A stretch of DNA of 64,000 bases, from NCBI GenBank assembly GCA_951813615.1, contig OX638377.1:3286001-3350000 (forward strand). Direction: 5' to 3'. Below, piece by piece: positions 8,323-17,266 of the stretch. A program made the translations under genes and the position numbers. The stretch comes from an uncultured Latescibacterota bacterium (GTDB lineage Bacteria > Latescibacterota > UBA2968 > UBA8231). The notes below the pieces were generated by a model. It was not told the origin of the DNA. It searched no databases and saw nothing but the letters and a program-made list of their open reading frames with translations. Each line of letters starts with the position of its first letter. The first letter of the stretch is position 1.

Positions 8323-9117
8323 ATGCGCTTCTCGACGCTTCTCGCGCTCGCCGCCCTCCCACTCGCAGCGTACGCCGAAGTGGGTTTGCAGGCACAATAT
8401 GCAGTCCAACGTGCCCTCGAACCGGTCGTCGTCGATGGCAAACTGGACGAATTCTCGTGGGAAAGGGCACATCAAATCAACCGCTTTGAGCGTATCCTCA
8501 ACGAATACGACGAAGTGCTCTTTCCCACGCGGGCCAAGATGCTGTGGGATAGCGAGTACTTTTACTTTGCCTTCGTCTGCCAAGATGCGGACATGTGGGC
8601 CATCTACGATCAAGAAGACGATCCGATGTGGAGCGAGGAAGTCGTGGAGGTCTTTATCGACCCCGACGGCGACGGCAAGCGCTACCTAGAGCTGGAGGTC
8701 AACCCACTCAATGCGGTCGTCGATTTGCTAATCTACTCGGTGGAACCCGAGTGGCATTCGTCCAAAGACTGGGATATCGCCGGGCTTAAAACAGCGGTCC
8801 AAACCCACGGCACCGTGAACGACTCGCTCGCACTCGACTGGGGCTGGACCGCGGAAATCGCCATTCCCTGGGCCGCTATGGCAGATAGCGTCACGGGAGG
8901 TGCGCGCCCGACAGCAGGCGATGTCTGGCGGCTCAACCTCTACCGCATCGAACGCAAGGGCGGGCGCAATCTAAAAAGCCACCTAAACAACCTTGCAGCT
9001 TCAGACTCGCTCCAGCAGCACTACCATGAGCAAACCGAGTACACGGCCTGGAGCGAAACCTACCAACGCGGCTTTCACCACCCCGCCCGCTTTGGCGCGG
9101 TGCAATTTGCGGAGTAA
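8323..9117 (+). CDS. Secreted CBM9-like carbohydrate-binding domain protein
   Basis: A 264-residue exported protein with signal peptide MRFSTLLALAALPLAAYA. The mature part starts VDGKLDEFSWERA and contains AKMLWDSEYFYFAFVCQDAD and EVVEVFIDPDGDGKRYLELEVNP, the pattern of the CBM9-like/DOMON-type sugar-binding beta-sandwich found alone or on xylanases. No catalytic glycosidase domain is attached, so it is probably a periplasmic or surface sugar-binding protein. The ATG has TAAGGAGA upstream. It stands alone between the glnA terminator and a transposon right end. Confidence 0.75.
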   Translation: MRFSTLLALAALPLAAYAEVGLQAQYAVQRALEPVVVDGKLDEFSWERAHQINRFERILNEYDEVLFPTRAKMLWDSEYFYFAFVCQDADMWAIYDQEDDPMWSEEVVEVFIDPDGDGKRYLELEVNPLNAVVDLLIYSVEPEWHSSKDWDIAGLKTAVQTHGTVNDSLALDWGWTAEIAIPWAAMADSVTGGARPTAGDVWRLNLYRIERKGGRNLKSHLNNLAASDSLQQHYHEQTEYTAWSETYQRGFHHPARFGAVQFAE

Positions 9118-9260
9118 TCGCACTGACAGTTGAAACAGTCAGCTTTACCCTCCCATTCTTCCGCCGCTTGGGAGCGCACAGGAGAGCAGGGAGTATTCGC
9201 CTCGGATTACGGCGAGGCCCCAGCGAGCAATGTTCCGCGCCGCGTTGACATCGGCATGGG
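9118..9260 (-). ncRNA. Candidate omega/reRNA at the 3-prime end of tnpB
   Basis: In TnpB elements the guide RNA scaffold overlaps the end of tnpB and the right end. Here, reading leftward, GCCTCG...CGAGGC forms a hairpin inside the last codons and CTGAC...GTCAG a second just past the stop. The guide would be the sequence left of the element end. Assigned by position and family knowledge only. Confidence 0.3.
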
Positions 9261-10278
9261 AACAATGCCCACAGTCTTTACAGGAAAAGTCATCTTGACG
9301 ACGAGTGCCTATACGCAAGCAGTTCGAGCAGGTCTTCGATGTGTAGCGTGGATCGACGTACACGACGCGGACGCCTTCGCGCTTGGCCTTATACTCGACG
9401 AACTGCTGCAACTGGTAGAATGCCCACAAGTGGAAACGTCGGCGTTGTCCCTTGCCGAATCGGCAACGGTCGCGGATACCTTTGAGCGTTTCAAAGACAA
9501 TCGCCAAGCCGTGGTCGCGGGCGAACTCGACAAGATGCTTGCTGATTTCGTGGTTGATTCGTTTCTGGTGGCGTCGTTCCCGACCCGAAAGCCGTTTGAG
9601 TGCCCGGCGACAAGCCTTTCTGGTTTGCTTGTTGCCGGTGTCTGCCTTCGCCTGCAAGCGGGCCCTCACATCGGCGCGGTGCTGGCGATAGTCGGCGAGT
9701 TCGTGCCCCTGAAACTGGTGTCCTGTGGAATCACAAGCGATAGAGCGGAGACCCAAGTCAACGCCAAGCGTGTCTTCAGCGTCTTGGGCAGGGGGTATGT
9801 CTTCTTTGACCTGAACGTCCAAGTAATAGTTGCCCCGCTTGCGAGAGAGGGTAGCCGACGTAGGGTTTTGTCCGGCCAATCCTTCGCGCTGAAAGTCACC
9901 CAACTGCATGGCGAGGATGCAGCGCCCATCGAGCAAGCGGATGGAAACGGTTTCGGTTTCAACGTTGAGCTTGAAAATGCGGGCGTCGTAGTCAATCGAG
10001 GTGGGCTTGAATCGGCTGTGTCGCGTTTTGGCGTTGGCCAATCGGGGCGCGACCCGTGCAATGGCGCGGACGGCCAAGTTGGCGCTGAGACCGAATTGTT
10101 CGCGCACGTCGCGGTAGCAGCCCTTGTGCAGGTCGTATTGGCGATGACACTTGTTGTCGTTGCCCCAGTCGGCGACGAGGTTGCAGGCGTCGGCAAACGC
10201 CGTCATGGTCGCGTCAATGCGCCCAGCCACCCGAGGCGGAACGACGAGTTTACAAGAGAGAGTGCGTATCGTTTCCAT
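9145..10278 (-). CDS. tnpB: TnpB, RNA-guided RuvC-like nuclease of IS605 family
   Basis: TnpB proteins are the ancestors of Cas12; those tested use a right-end RNA to cut DNA and promote retention of the element. In 377 residues all three RuvC acidic residues are present: D174 in LGVDLG, E263 in IVFETLKG and D343 in HADVNAARNI. The four zinc-finger cysteines are in CSNC (317-320) and CKDC (333-336). The N-terminal helix-turn-helix part is retained. The protein is therefore intact and probably active. There is no tnpA beside it. The long reading frame on the opposite strand (9130-10380) is its shadow. Confidence 0.93.
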   Translation of the reverse strand: METIRTLSCKLVVPPRVAGRIDATMTAFADACNLVADWGNDNKCHRQYDLHKGCYRDVREQFGLSANLAVRAIARVAPRLANAKTRHSRFKPTSIDYDARIFKLNVETETVSIRLLDGRCILAMQLGDFQREGLAGQNPTSATLSRKRGNYYLDVQVKEDIPPAQDAEDTLGVDLGLRSIACDSTGHQFQGHELADYRQHRADVRARLQAKADTGNKQTRKACRRALKRLSGRERRHQKRINHEISKHLVEFARDHGLAIVFETLKGIRDRCRFGKGQRRRFHLWAFYQLQQFVEYKAKREGVRVVYVDPRYTSKTCSNCLRIGTRRQDDFSCKDCGHCSHADVNAARNIARWGLAVIRGEYSLLSCALPSGGRMGG

Positions 10279-10396
10279 GTCCTTGAATATAGTGAGTTAA
10301 TCTTCACTACACAAAGACGTATTTTATTTAATTCGGCTCAGGGAACCAAACCGCCTTGTGCGTTTCGGCCCCGTCGCTGATTCAATCCCTATCCCT

Positions 10397-10417
10397 CCGC
10401 CGACTAAAGATCGGCGG
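10397..10417. repeat. Perfect hairpin right of tnpB, possible transposon-end structure
   Basis: CCGCCGA (10397-10403) pairs with TCGGCGG (10411-10417) over a 7-base loop. It lies 119 bp beyond the tnpB start in a 213-base gap. It resembles the subterminal hairpins of IS200/IS605 ends and may mark the left end or the remnant of another copy. Confidence 0.35.
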
Positions 10418-10491
10418 TCTCACGCATGGTTTGAGTCTCAGTAATCCCGCTTGGATAGGAATGTCTAGGCGTCAATGTAGGAAGGAACAGA

Positions 10492-11247
10492 ATGGCAAAA
10501 TTTCTCACCACAACAGGTGTATCATATCAGCTTGAGGAGATCATCAAGAATGCTAAGGAGCGTCTTGTGCTCATCAGCCCGTTTCTCAGAGTTAATGAGC
10601 GTGTCAAAGAACTTCTCGAGGATAAGGACCGCTTGAAAATAGATGTCCGCGTAATCTACGGAAAAAACGAGCTACAGCCGGAAGAGAACAACTGGCTCGA
10701 ATCCATGACTTCTATCAGGACCAGCTTTTGCAAGAACCTTCACGCGAAATGCTATCTGAACGAAAACGCGGCGTTGCTAACCTCGATGAACCTTTATGAG
10801 TTCTCCCAAGTCAATAACAACGAAATGGGCCTACTCGTATCCAAAGAGAAAGAGCGGGAACTTTACGAAGAGATTTATGAAGAGTCGATGCGAATCGTGA
10901 GGGTAAGCGAAGAGATTCGTGTGACGGTCGCAAGAGTCGAGATTCCCGAAAACGGTGGGGAGTCGCAACCGCGGAAGCGTTCAGGGGCGAGGAATACTCG
11001 AGAGACTCCAGAGATACCGGAAGACGGTTTCTGTATTCGGTGTGAAGATGCCATACCCGCCAAGCCAGCTCAGCCATACTGCAAAAGCTGCTACGCGAGC
11101 TGGAAGCGGCACAACAACAAGACGTACAAGGAAAAGAATTGCCACACGTGCAGAAACGAGTACGCGGCAACCCTACTCAAGCCCCTATGCCTCACTTGCT
11201 ACAAGAAGTATAAGGATGTCTTCGAGTTCGCAGGCAACGATAGTTGA
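10492..11247 (+). CDS. Phospholipase D-fold nuclease-like protein with C-terminal zinc fingers
   Basis: A 251-residue cytoplasmic protein. Residues about 1-135 form one PLD half-domain with a single HKD-type motif HAKCYLNENAALLTSMN (H-x-K, with Glu or Asn in place of the Asp), so a dimer would be needed for one active site, as in Nuc-type nucleases and BfiI. After a basic linker, residues about 180-245 carry four CxxC-type pairs (CIRC, CKSC, CHTC, CLTC), which look like two small zinc ribbons. Codon and base use is clearly AT-richer than its neighbours and it stands beside a transposon, which points to transfer. DNA or RNA processing, perhaps in defence, is the best guess; no substrate can be named. 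Confidence 0.68.
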   Translation: MAKFLTTTGVSYQLEEIIKNAKERLVLISPFLRVNERVKELLEDKDRLKIDVRVIYGKNELQPEENNWLESMTSIRTSFCKNLHAKCYLNENAALLTSMNLYEFSQVNNNEMGLLVSKEKERELYEEIYEESMRIVRVSEEIRVTVARVEIPENGGESQPRKRSGARNTRETPEIPEDGFCIRCEDAIPAKPAQPYCKSCYASWKRHNNKTYKEKNCHTCRNEYAATLLKPLCLTCYKKYKDVFEFAGNDS

Positions 11248-11320
11248 ACCGCAAGGCGAGTTCACAGGGCGCATCGACTGAGTTGGCTCGGCTAAAATAG
11301 AAAGGAGACTCGAGTACGCG

Positions 11321-11908
11321 ATGAAAAACCTACTGATCCTCTGCCTTTTGCTCGCCCTGCCGGCACTGGCCGCGGCCGACATAGAAGGCATGGTATTGAT
11401 CGACGATGTCTTCTACATCGACATGTACGAGTACCCCAACCAGCGCGGCACCCTGCCCAAAGTCAACGTCACTTGGGGCGAAGCGGAATCGCTCTGCGCG
11501 GCGCAAGGCAAGCGGCTGTGTACCGAACAGGAATGGCAGAAAGCCTGCACCGGGACGCAAAACTTCGCGTACTCCTATGGCACTGAATTCGAGCCGGAGC
11601 GCTGCAATACGCGCTTTGCCGTCGATGGGGTCTGGCAACGCGGCCCGGGCCTAGCGCCCAGCGGCGCGTATGAACGCTGCACCAACGACTACGGGGTCTA
11701 CGACATGATCGGCAATGCTTGGGAGTGGACCGCGTCTTGGTATTCGCGCTCCGACCGCTGGCGGGTCGTGCGCGGCGGCTCCTTCTTTCACAACGTCAAC
11801 CTAGCCCGGGCCGACGCCCGCTACGGGCGGTTCCTCGACGCCGACTACCACCTCGATTTAGTGGGCTTCCGCTGCTGTCTCTCGGCGGATTCCCCCCAAG
11901 CGCCGTAG
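11321..11908 (+). CDS. Exported FGE/SUMF1-fold protein, non-catalytic
   Basis: A 195-residue protein with a signal peptide (LLILCLLLALPALAAADI) followed by a sulfatase-modifying-factor fold: EGMVLIDDVFYIDMYEYPN, GKRLCTEQEWQKAC, YDMIGNAWEWTASW and RVVRGGSF. The cysteine pair that does catalysis in true formylglycine-generating enzymes, expected just after RGGSF, is absent (FFHNVNLARADAR follows). It is therefore likely a structural or ligand-binding member, as in many secreted FGE-sulfatase domain proteins. It ends 4 bases before the def start codon, so the two may be co-transcribed. Confidence 0.75.
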   Translation: MKNLLILCLLLALPALAAADIEGMVLIDDVFYIDMYEYPNQRGTLPKVNVTWGEAESLCAAQGKRLCTEQEWQKACTGTQNFAYSYGTEFEPERCNTRFAVDGVWQRGPGLAPSGAYERCTNDYGVYDMIGNAWEWTASWYSRSDRWRVVRGGSFFHNVNLARADARYGRFLDADYHLDLVGFRCCLSADSPQAP

Positions 11909-11912
11909 CATC

Positions 11913-12449
11913 ATGGCCATTCGCAAGGTATCGCAGATGGGGCATCCGGTGCTGCGCCAACGCGCCGCAGAAATCCCTCCTGACCAGATGCAGAGCCCCC
12001 AGATGCAACGCTTAATCGACGACATGATCGAGACCATGATCGACTACGAGGGCATTGGCTTGGCCGCGCCGCAAGTGTTTGAACCCTTGCGGCTGATCGT
12101 CCTCGGCAATCCCGCAGCCGACCCCCAAGACGAGGCCGCCATCCCGCTGACCGTGCTCTTCAATCCGCAGTTTGCCACCCTGTCGCCGGAGCGTCTAGAC
12201 GCTTGGGAAGGCTGCTTGAGCATCCCCCAATTGCGCGGCGTCGTCCCGCGCTCGGCCGCCGTCGAGGTCCGAGGCTACGACCGCGAAGGGCGAGCGGTGG
12301 AGTTGGCAGCGGAGGAACTTTTCGCCCGCGTCCTCCAGCACGAAATCGACCATCTCGACGGCGTGCTCTTCTTAGACCGCATGGACGATCTACAGACCCT
12401 TACTTTCCTAGAAGAATACCAGCGCTATTGGCTCGATGCCGAAGCGTGA
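11913..12449 (+). CDS. def: Peptide deformylase
   Basis: Removes the N-formyl group from new proteins. All three metal-site motifs are present in 178 residues: GIGLAAPQ (47-54), EGCLSIP with ligand C101, and QHEIDHLDG with ligands H143 and H147 and catalytic E144. The length is normal. It starts 4 bases after the FGE-fold gene, an unusual partner; def is more often next to fmt or priA. Confidence 0.96.
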   Translation: MAIRKVSQMGHPVLRQRAAEIPPDQMQSPQMQRLIDDMIETMIDYEGIGLAAPQVFEPLRLIVLGNPAADPQDEAAIPLTVLFNPQFATLSPERLDAWEGCLSIPQLRGVVPRSAAVEVRGYDREGRAVELAAEELFARVLQHEIDHLDGVLFLDRMDDLQTLTFLEEYQRYWLDAEA

Positions 12450-12540
12450 GGCCACCTGTTCGGAGATAGAGCTGACTTGACAATCGTCCTACACCTCGTA
12501 CTATGTTTGGATTCATTCCCCAATCTCCTCAGATAGGACT

Positions 12541-15500
12541 ATGGATCCCCGCTTCTTACTCGAACAAGGCACGGGCATTTACACTGGCAACGAGCTGATC
12601 GTCAAGGGTGCCTTAGAAAGCCAAGTCGGCGTCATTACCGGATACCCCGGCTCGCCCTTGGCCGAGCTTTTCGAGACCCTCGAAAACAACAAGGACCTCT
12701 TTAACGAACACGGCATCGTCGCGCAGATCGCCAACAACGAAGCCCTCGCTGCCGCTCGCCTCAACGGCTCGCAGATGGAGGGCATTCGCGCCTTGGCCGT
12801 GATGAAGAGCGTCGGCTTGCACGTGGCGGCCGACGGATTGGCCCTCGGCAATATGGTCGGGGCTTCGCCCAGCGGAGGAGTTCTAGTCGCCGTGGGCGAC
12901 GACACCTGGTCGGAGGGGACCCAAGTACCGGCTGACTCGCGCTTCCTGTCCCAGCATCTCTACATGCCGGTCCTCGAACCCGCGACCTTTCAGGAGATCA
13001 AAGACTGGGTCGGGCACGGCTTTGAACTGTCGCGCCGCTCGGGTCTCTATCTGACCTATCTGGTCACCTCCAACCAAGCCGACGGCGGTGGCAGCGTCAC
13101 GGTCTATCCCAACCGCTTTGCTCTCCTCAACCGCAAGCAACGCATCGCGCTGGACACCAGCACCATTTGCTCCGACGAGCGCGTCATCATCCCGCCGGCC
13201 ACGGTGATAAAAGAGCGCGAAGTCGTCCACCAGCGCTATCCCCGCCTGTGGCAGCTAGCGCGGGAGGCGGGCATCAACCAAATCCTCTATCCCCCGAGCG
13301 CGGGGGCCAAGCCGCTGGGCTTTATCACCTCCGGCTTGGCTTATAGCTATCTCGAACACGCCCTGCACATCCTCGGGCTCACCGGGCATTTCCCCATCCT
13401 CAAGCTGGGCATTACCTACCCGGTCGACCCCCACATGATCGCGCGCTTTGCCGATTGCGCACAGACTTTCTGCGTGGTCGAGGAAAAGCGCGCCTTTATT
13501 GAACCGCAGATCGCCGCCGAGTTGGCGCGGCAAAAAGAACTCGGGGCCGCGCTGTGGGGCAAGCGCTTCCCGGGCAATACCCCGGGCTTTCCCGATATCC
13601 AGGGTCTGCACCCCTCGCTCATCGTCCAAACCCTAGCGCGCCTCTTTGCCGCGCTAGACGCCGAGCTACCCATCGACCGCGAGAAACTACAGGCCGAACT
13701 CAACACCTTGGCACCCGTGAACTCCACCGCCGCTGTGCCACCGCGCGCCCCCTCCTTCTGCCCCGGGTGCCCACACCGCGACTCGGCTAGCGTACTCAAA
13801 AAAGCCGCGGCCGACCTAGCTGCGCCCCCTGACGGACAAGCCCCGGTAGACTTGGTCTTCCACGGCGACATTGGCTGCTATTCCATGCTCAAATACGCAC
13901 CGTTTTCCGAGCTGATGCACAATCTTTCTGGCATGGGCTTGGGCGGCGGAACCGGCGCGGGCATCGATCCCTTTATCGACAACAAACAGCTCGTCTTTAT
14001 GGGGGATTCGACCTTTTTCCACACCGGCATGATCGCCATCTCCGACTCCATCAAAAACGGCCAAGACATCACCTACATCATCCTCGACAACAAGACCACG
14101 GCCATGACCGGGCACCAGCCCACGCCGGGCGTGGATGTCGACATCCTCGGCAAACCGACCTTTGCCCAAGACATTGAAAAGGCCGTCACCGGCCTAGCGG
14201 GCGACTCTTCGACCTTTATCGCCCGCATGGACCCAGCCCAGCGCCAAGACTACGACGCCCTCGTCCGCAAAACCTTACTCCGCGACGGGGTCAAAATCAT
14301 CATCGCCGACAAGGAATGCGGCATCACCTACCACCGCCGCGAGCGGGTGCGCCAGAGCGCGATCGCCAAAGAACAGGGCTTCCTGCCGGTTGAAAAGCAC
14401 ATCAACATCAGCGAAGACGTCTGCGAGTACTGCCTCGAATGCACTCAAGCGACCGGCTGCAGCGGCCTGACGGTCGAGTCCGCCACCGAGTACGGCCCTA
14501 AGATTGCCATTGACTCTTCCTCCTGCGTTGCCGATGGCGCTTGCACCCGAGTCGAAGTCGGCGATGGCGACAAAACCTGTCCCTCCTTTGAGGAAATCAC
14601 CGTCCAGCGCAAAGCTCCACCCACCGTCTCGACCCCACCCATTGACGCCGGCCAGTTACCCATGCCCCCCCAGCGTCCTCTAACCGACATCTGGTACACC
14701 TACATAGCCGGAGTCGGCGGCATGGGCGTCAACGTGGTGGCCTCGGTGCTGGCGCAAGCCGGAGTGCGACAGGGCTACGAAGTGCGGCTGACCAACAAGA
14801 AGGGGCTGGCCATCCGCAACGGCTCGGTCTATTCGCATTTGAGCTACTCACCCAAGGGCACCCCGGTCTCCCCGCTGATTCCCTGCGGCAAGGCCGACTT
14901 GCTCCTCGGACTCGACGTACTCGAAGCGGCGCGGGGCCTTGAACCCCAAGGCCGCTACCGCATCGCCCATCCAGAGCGCACCGCCGCCATCGTCAACACC
15001 GCCAAGACCCCTACGATCGACACTCTCATTGGCCAAGAGGATTTCTCGGCCGAAACCCAAGCCGACCTAATCCACCAACAAACCCGTCCAAATGCGTACT
15101 TCGGTGCAGATCTCTTCCGCATCTCCGAGCACTACTTGGGCAACAAGCTCTACGCCAACATCATGATGCTCGGCGTGGCCTTCCAGCGCGGGCTGCTCTC
15201 CCTAGACCTAGACACCTTGCTCTGGGCCATCGGGCAGGCCGTGCGCCGCGATCTAGAGACCAACCTAAAAGCCTTTAACATGGGGCGCTACCTAGCACTT
15301 GATCCAAATCACTTCTCGGTCGACGAAGAACCACTTAGCTACGCCGAACTCGTCGCCGACAAAACCGCGCTGTTGGCCAAAAAGAAGGGCAAGCGCGTCG
15401 CCGCGGCCTACCGCGACCGCATCCGCGATACGCCCGTCGCCACAGCGCGGCGCCACTTCGCGCTACGGGTGTACGATCTAATTCAGTACGAAAACCTCGC

Positions 15501-16095
15501 GTACGCCGACCGCTACATCCACCAAGTGCTCGCCGTGCAGGCCAAAGACGGACCTGAGTTCAATTTCGCGGCCACCCGCGAGGTCATCTATCAGCTCGCC
15601 AAGGTCCTCGCCATCAAGGACGAAATCTACGTGGCCCATCTGCTCACCTGCGAGGAAAAGTACCGCCGCGACCGCCGCCGCTACAACATCGACCCGAGCC
15701 GTGGCGACCGCATCCGCTACCGCCACCTGAACCGGCCGCATCTGCGCCTCTTTGGCCGCGACTTCCGCCCGGATATCAAGCTAGGCGACCGGTCGCTGAA
15801 GTGGGTCGCTCGCATGAAGTTCCTCCGTCGGCTCTGCTCCTCGTGGTGGCACCGCGAAGAGCGCGACTTCGCCGCTTGGTACGAAGGCCTAATCGCCGAC
15901 TTTTCCCCGCACTGCGCAGACGAGTATCACACTTGGGTGCAAGTCCTATCCCTGCCCGAAGAAGTGCGCGGCTACCGGGGCGTCCGGCAGCCCAAAATGG
16001 AGGCGGCCAAAAAGCGGGCCACCGAGCTTTTAGCCGGGCGCGAGACCGCCCCGGATCCGGAGATGTTGCAGATTTCCGTATCCACTGGAAGCTAA
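12541..16095 (+). CDS. Indolepyruvate:ferredoxin oxidoreductase, fused alpha-beta form
   Basis: Oxidatively decarboxylates aryl or other 2-oxo acids to acyl-CoA, passing electrons to ferredoxin. The 1184-residue protein joins a pyrimidine-binding domain (about 10-190, VITGYPGSPLAELFETLE), a thiamine-diphosphate domain (about 395-620, SFCPGCPHRD, GDIGCYSMLK, GMGLGGGTGAG), a cysteine segment (CEYCLEC, SSCVAD, KTCPSF), a gamma-type domain (about 705-890, GVGGMGVNVVASVLAQAG) and a C-terminal domain of the DUF6537 type. This is the long single-chain form known in aerobic bacteria. Downstream TakP-type TRAP genes suggest substrate supply in the form of external 2-oxo acids. The gene ends 4 bases before the GNAT gene. 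Confidence 0.92.
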   Translation: MDPRFLLEQGTGIYTGNELIVKGALESQVGVITGYPGSPLAELFETLENNKDLFNEHGIVAQIANNEALAAARLNGSQMEGIRALAVMKSVGLHVAADGLALGNMVGASPSGGVLVAVGDDTWSEGTQVPADSRFLSQHLYMPVLEPATFQEIKDWVGHGFELSRRSGLYLTYLVTSNQADGGGSVTVYPNRFALLNRKQRIALDTSTICSDERVIIPPATVIKEREVVHQRYPRLWQLAREAGINQILYPPSAGAKPLGFITSGLAYSYLEHALHILGLTGHFPILKLGITYPVDPHMIARFADCAQTFCVVEEKRAFIEPQIAAELARQKELGAALWGKRFPGNTPGFPDIQGLHPSLIVQTLARLFAALDAELPIDREKLQAELNTLAPVNSTAAVPPRAPSFCPGCPHRDSASVLKKAAADLAAPPDGQAPVDLVFHGDIGCYSMLKYAPFSELMHNLSGMGLGGGTGAGIDPFIDNKQLVFMGDSTFFHTGMIAISDSIKNGQDITYIILDNKTTAMTGHQPTPGVDVDILGKPTFAQDIEKAVTGLAGDSSTFIARMDPAQRQDYDALVRKTLLRDGVKIIIADKECGITYHRRERVRQSAIAKEQGFLPVEKHINISEDVCEYCLECTQATGCSGLTVESATEYGPKIAIDSSSCVADGACTRVEVGDGDKTCPSFEEITVQRKAPPTVSTPPIDAGQLPMPPQRPLTDIWYTYIAGVGGMGVNVVASVLAQAGVRQGYEVRLTNKKGLAIRNGSVYSHLSYSPKGTPVSPLIPCGKADLLLGLDVLEAARGLEPQGRYRIAHPERTAAIVNTAKTPTIDTLIGQEDFSAETQADLIHQQTRPNAYFGADLFRISEHYLGNKLYANIMMLGVAFQRGLLSLDLDTLLWAIGQAVRRDLETNLKAFNMGRYLALDPNHFSVDEEPLSYAELVADKTALLAKKKGKRVAAAYRDRIRDTPVATARRHFALRVYDLIQYENLAYADRYIHQVLAVQAKDGPEFNFAATREVIYQLAKVLAIKDEIYVAHLLTCEEKYRRDRRRYNIDPSRGDRIRYRHLNRPHLRLFGRDFRPDIKLGDRSLKWVARMKFLRRLCSSWWHREERDFAAWYEGLIADFSPHCADEYHTWVQVLSLPEEVRGYRGVRQPKMEAAKKRATELLAGRETAPDPEMLQISVSTGS

Positions 16096-16099
16096 CCCT

Positions 16100-16567
16100 G
16101 TGATTCGCCCCTATCGCCTAGCGGATTTGCCCGTGCTCAAGCACATCACGGCCATCTGCTTCCCAGGGGTATCCATCGACCACAACATCGAGCAGCGCTT
16201 TGGACTCATCGGCGGGTGCGACTGGCAATTTCGCAAGCTGCGCCACATTGACGACGACGTGGCCGACGAGCGGGCGAGCGGCGTCTTTGTGTGGGAGGAA
16301 GACGGCGAGGTCGTCGGCTACATCACCACCCGCATCGACCATGAAAGCAAAATTGGCGGGATTCCCAACATCGCTGTTCTGCCGCATTGCCAAGGCAAGG
16401 GCGTGGGCCGCCAATTGCTGGAACACGGCTTAGCGCATCTGCGCACCGCTGGTATGGAGTGCGCCAAGATCGAGACGCTGGCGCAAAACCCCATCGGTGC
16501 GCACTTGTATCCCAGCCTCGGCTTTGAGGAAGTCGCCCGCCAGATCCACTATTGCACGCGCCTCTAA
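16100..16567 (+). CDS. GNAT family N-acetyltransferase
   Basis: A 155-residue acetyltransferase of unknown substrate. The acetyl-CoA binding motif is LPHCQGKGVGRQLLEHGL (motif A, Q/RxxGxG/A), followed by the ALYPSLGFE-like segment AHLYPSLGFEEV. The start codon is GTG at 16100, 4 bases after the oxidoreductase stop, so it is translationally close to it and 12 bases upstream of rpiA. It could act on a small molecule or on protein N termini (RimI-like); context does not decide. Confidence 0.85.
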   Translation: MIRPYRLADLPVLKHITAICFPGVSIDHNIEQRFGLIGGCDWQFRKLRHIDDDVADERASGVFVWEEDGEVVGYITTRIDHESKIGGIPNIAVLPHCQGKGVGRQLLEHGLAHLRTAGMECAKIETLAQNPIGAHLYPSLGFEEVARQIHYCTRL

Positions 16568-16579
16568 ATTGGTACCGAC

Positions 16580-17254
16580 ATGACGCCGAAAGAAGCCGCC
16601 GGCCGTCGCGCCGCCGAGTACATCGAAGCCGGGATGATCGTGGGGCTGGGCACGGGATCAACCGCCGAATGGGCCATCCGCGCCCTCGGTGAGCGCGTCG
16701 CAGCCGGGCTGGCAGTCAAGGCTATCCCCACCTCGGAAGCCTCGGAAGCCTTGGCCCGTTCTCTCGACATTGAACTGACGACGCTCGCCGAGGTGTCCAG
16801 CGTCGATTTGACCATCGACGGAGCTGACGAGATCGATCCCAGCCTTGACTTAATCAAGGGCCTCGGCGGCGCGCTCCTGCGCGAGAAAATCGTCGCCTCC
16901 ATCACCGCGCACCAAATCATTGTCGCCGATCCATCCAAGCTAGTCGATCGGCTCGGCACCAAGAGCCCGCTGCCGGTCGAGGTCGTCCCCTGGTCTCATT
17001 TACTCATCGCGCGGCGTCTTGAAGAACGGGGACTCGAACCAGCCTTGCGCTTGCACGCACCGGACACCCCGTTTGTCACCGACAACGGCAACTACATCAT
17101 CGACGCTCGCTTTCCCGAGGGGATCGACGACGCCTGCGCCACCGAGCACTGGCTCAACGCCTTACCCGGAGTCGTGGAAAACGGCCTTTTCCTCGCAATG
17201 ACCCATCTCGTGATCGTCGGCCAAGACGACGGCTTCTGTCACCTGATCAACTAA
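16580..17254 (+). CDS. rpiA: Ribose-5-phosphate isomerase A
   Basis: Interconverts ribose 5-phosphate and ribulose 5-phosphate in the pentose phosphate pathway. In 224 residues it has GLGTGSTAEWAI (21-32, phosphate loop), DGADEID (82-88), KGLGGALLREK (95-105) with the catalytic-base region, and FVTDNGNYIID. The length is standard. It lies in a run of five genes with gaps of 12 bases or less, between a GNAT and a TRAP importer. Confidence 0.96.
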   Translation: MTPKEAAGRRAAEYIEAGMIVGLGTGSTAEWAIRALGERVAAGLAVKAIPTSEASEALARSLDIELTTLAEVSSVDLTIDGADEIDPSLDLIKGLGGALLREKIVASITAHQIIVADPSKLVDRLGTKSPLPVEVVPWSHLLIARRLEERGLEPALRLHAPDTPFVTDNGNYIIDARFPEGIDDACATEHWLNALPGVVENGLFLAMTHLVIVGQDDGFCHLIN

Positions 17255-17266
17255 AGCTGAGGTTCC

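Larger units (their letters stand above)
9118..10290 (-). mobile_element. IS200/IS605-type element with tnpB only (ends approximate)
   Basis: A single minus-strand tnpB gene with short flanks. Beyond its 3-prime end, CTGAC and GTCAG (9123-9142) form a 5-bp hairpin of the kind seen at the right end of these elements. No tnpA (Y1 transposase) is present, so the copy is non-autonomous or depends on a tnpA elsewhere. The left end beyond 10278 could not be fixed. Confidence 0.55.

Noticed and set aside
9130..10380. A 416-codon open frame on the plus strand opposite tnpB
   Set aside because: It has no recognisable domain and exactly mirrors an intact TnpB with all catalytic residues; high GC at third codon positions keeps the antisense frame open.
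13416..13871. Several antisense frames over the oxidoreductase gene
   Set aside because: All are Ser/Arg/Pro-rich shadows of a single well-conserved 1184-residue reading frame.
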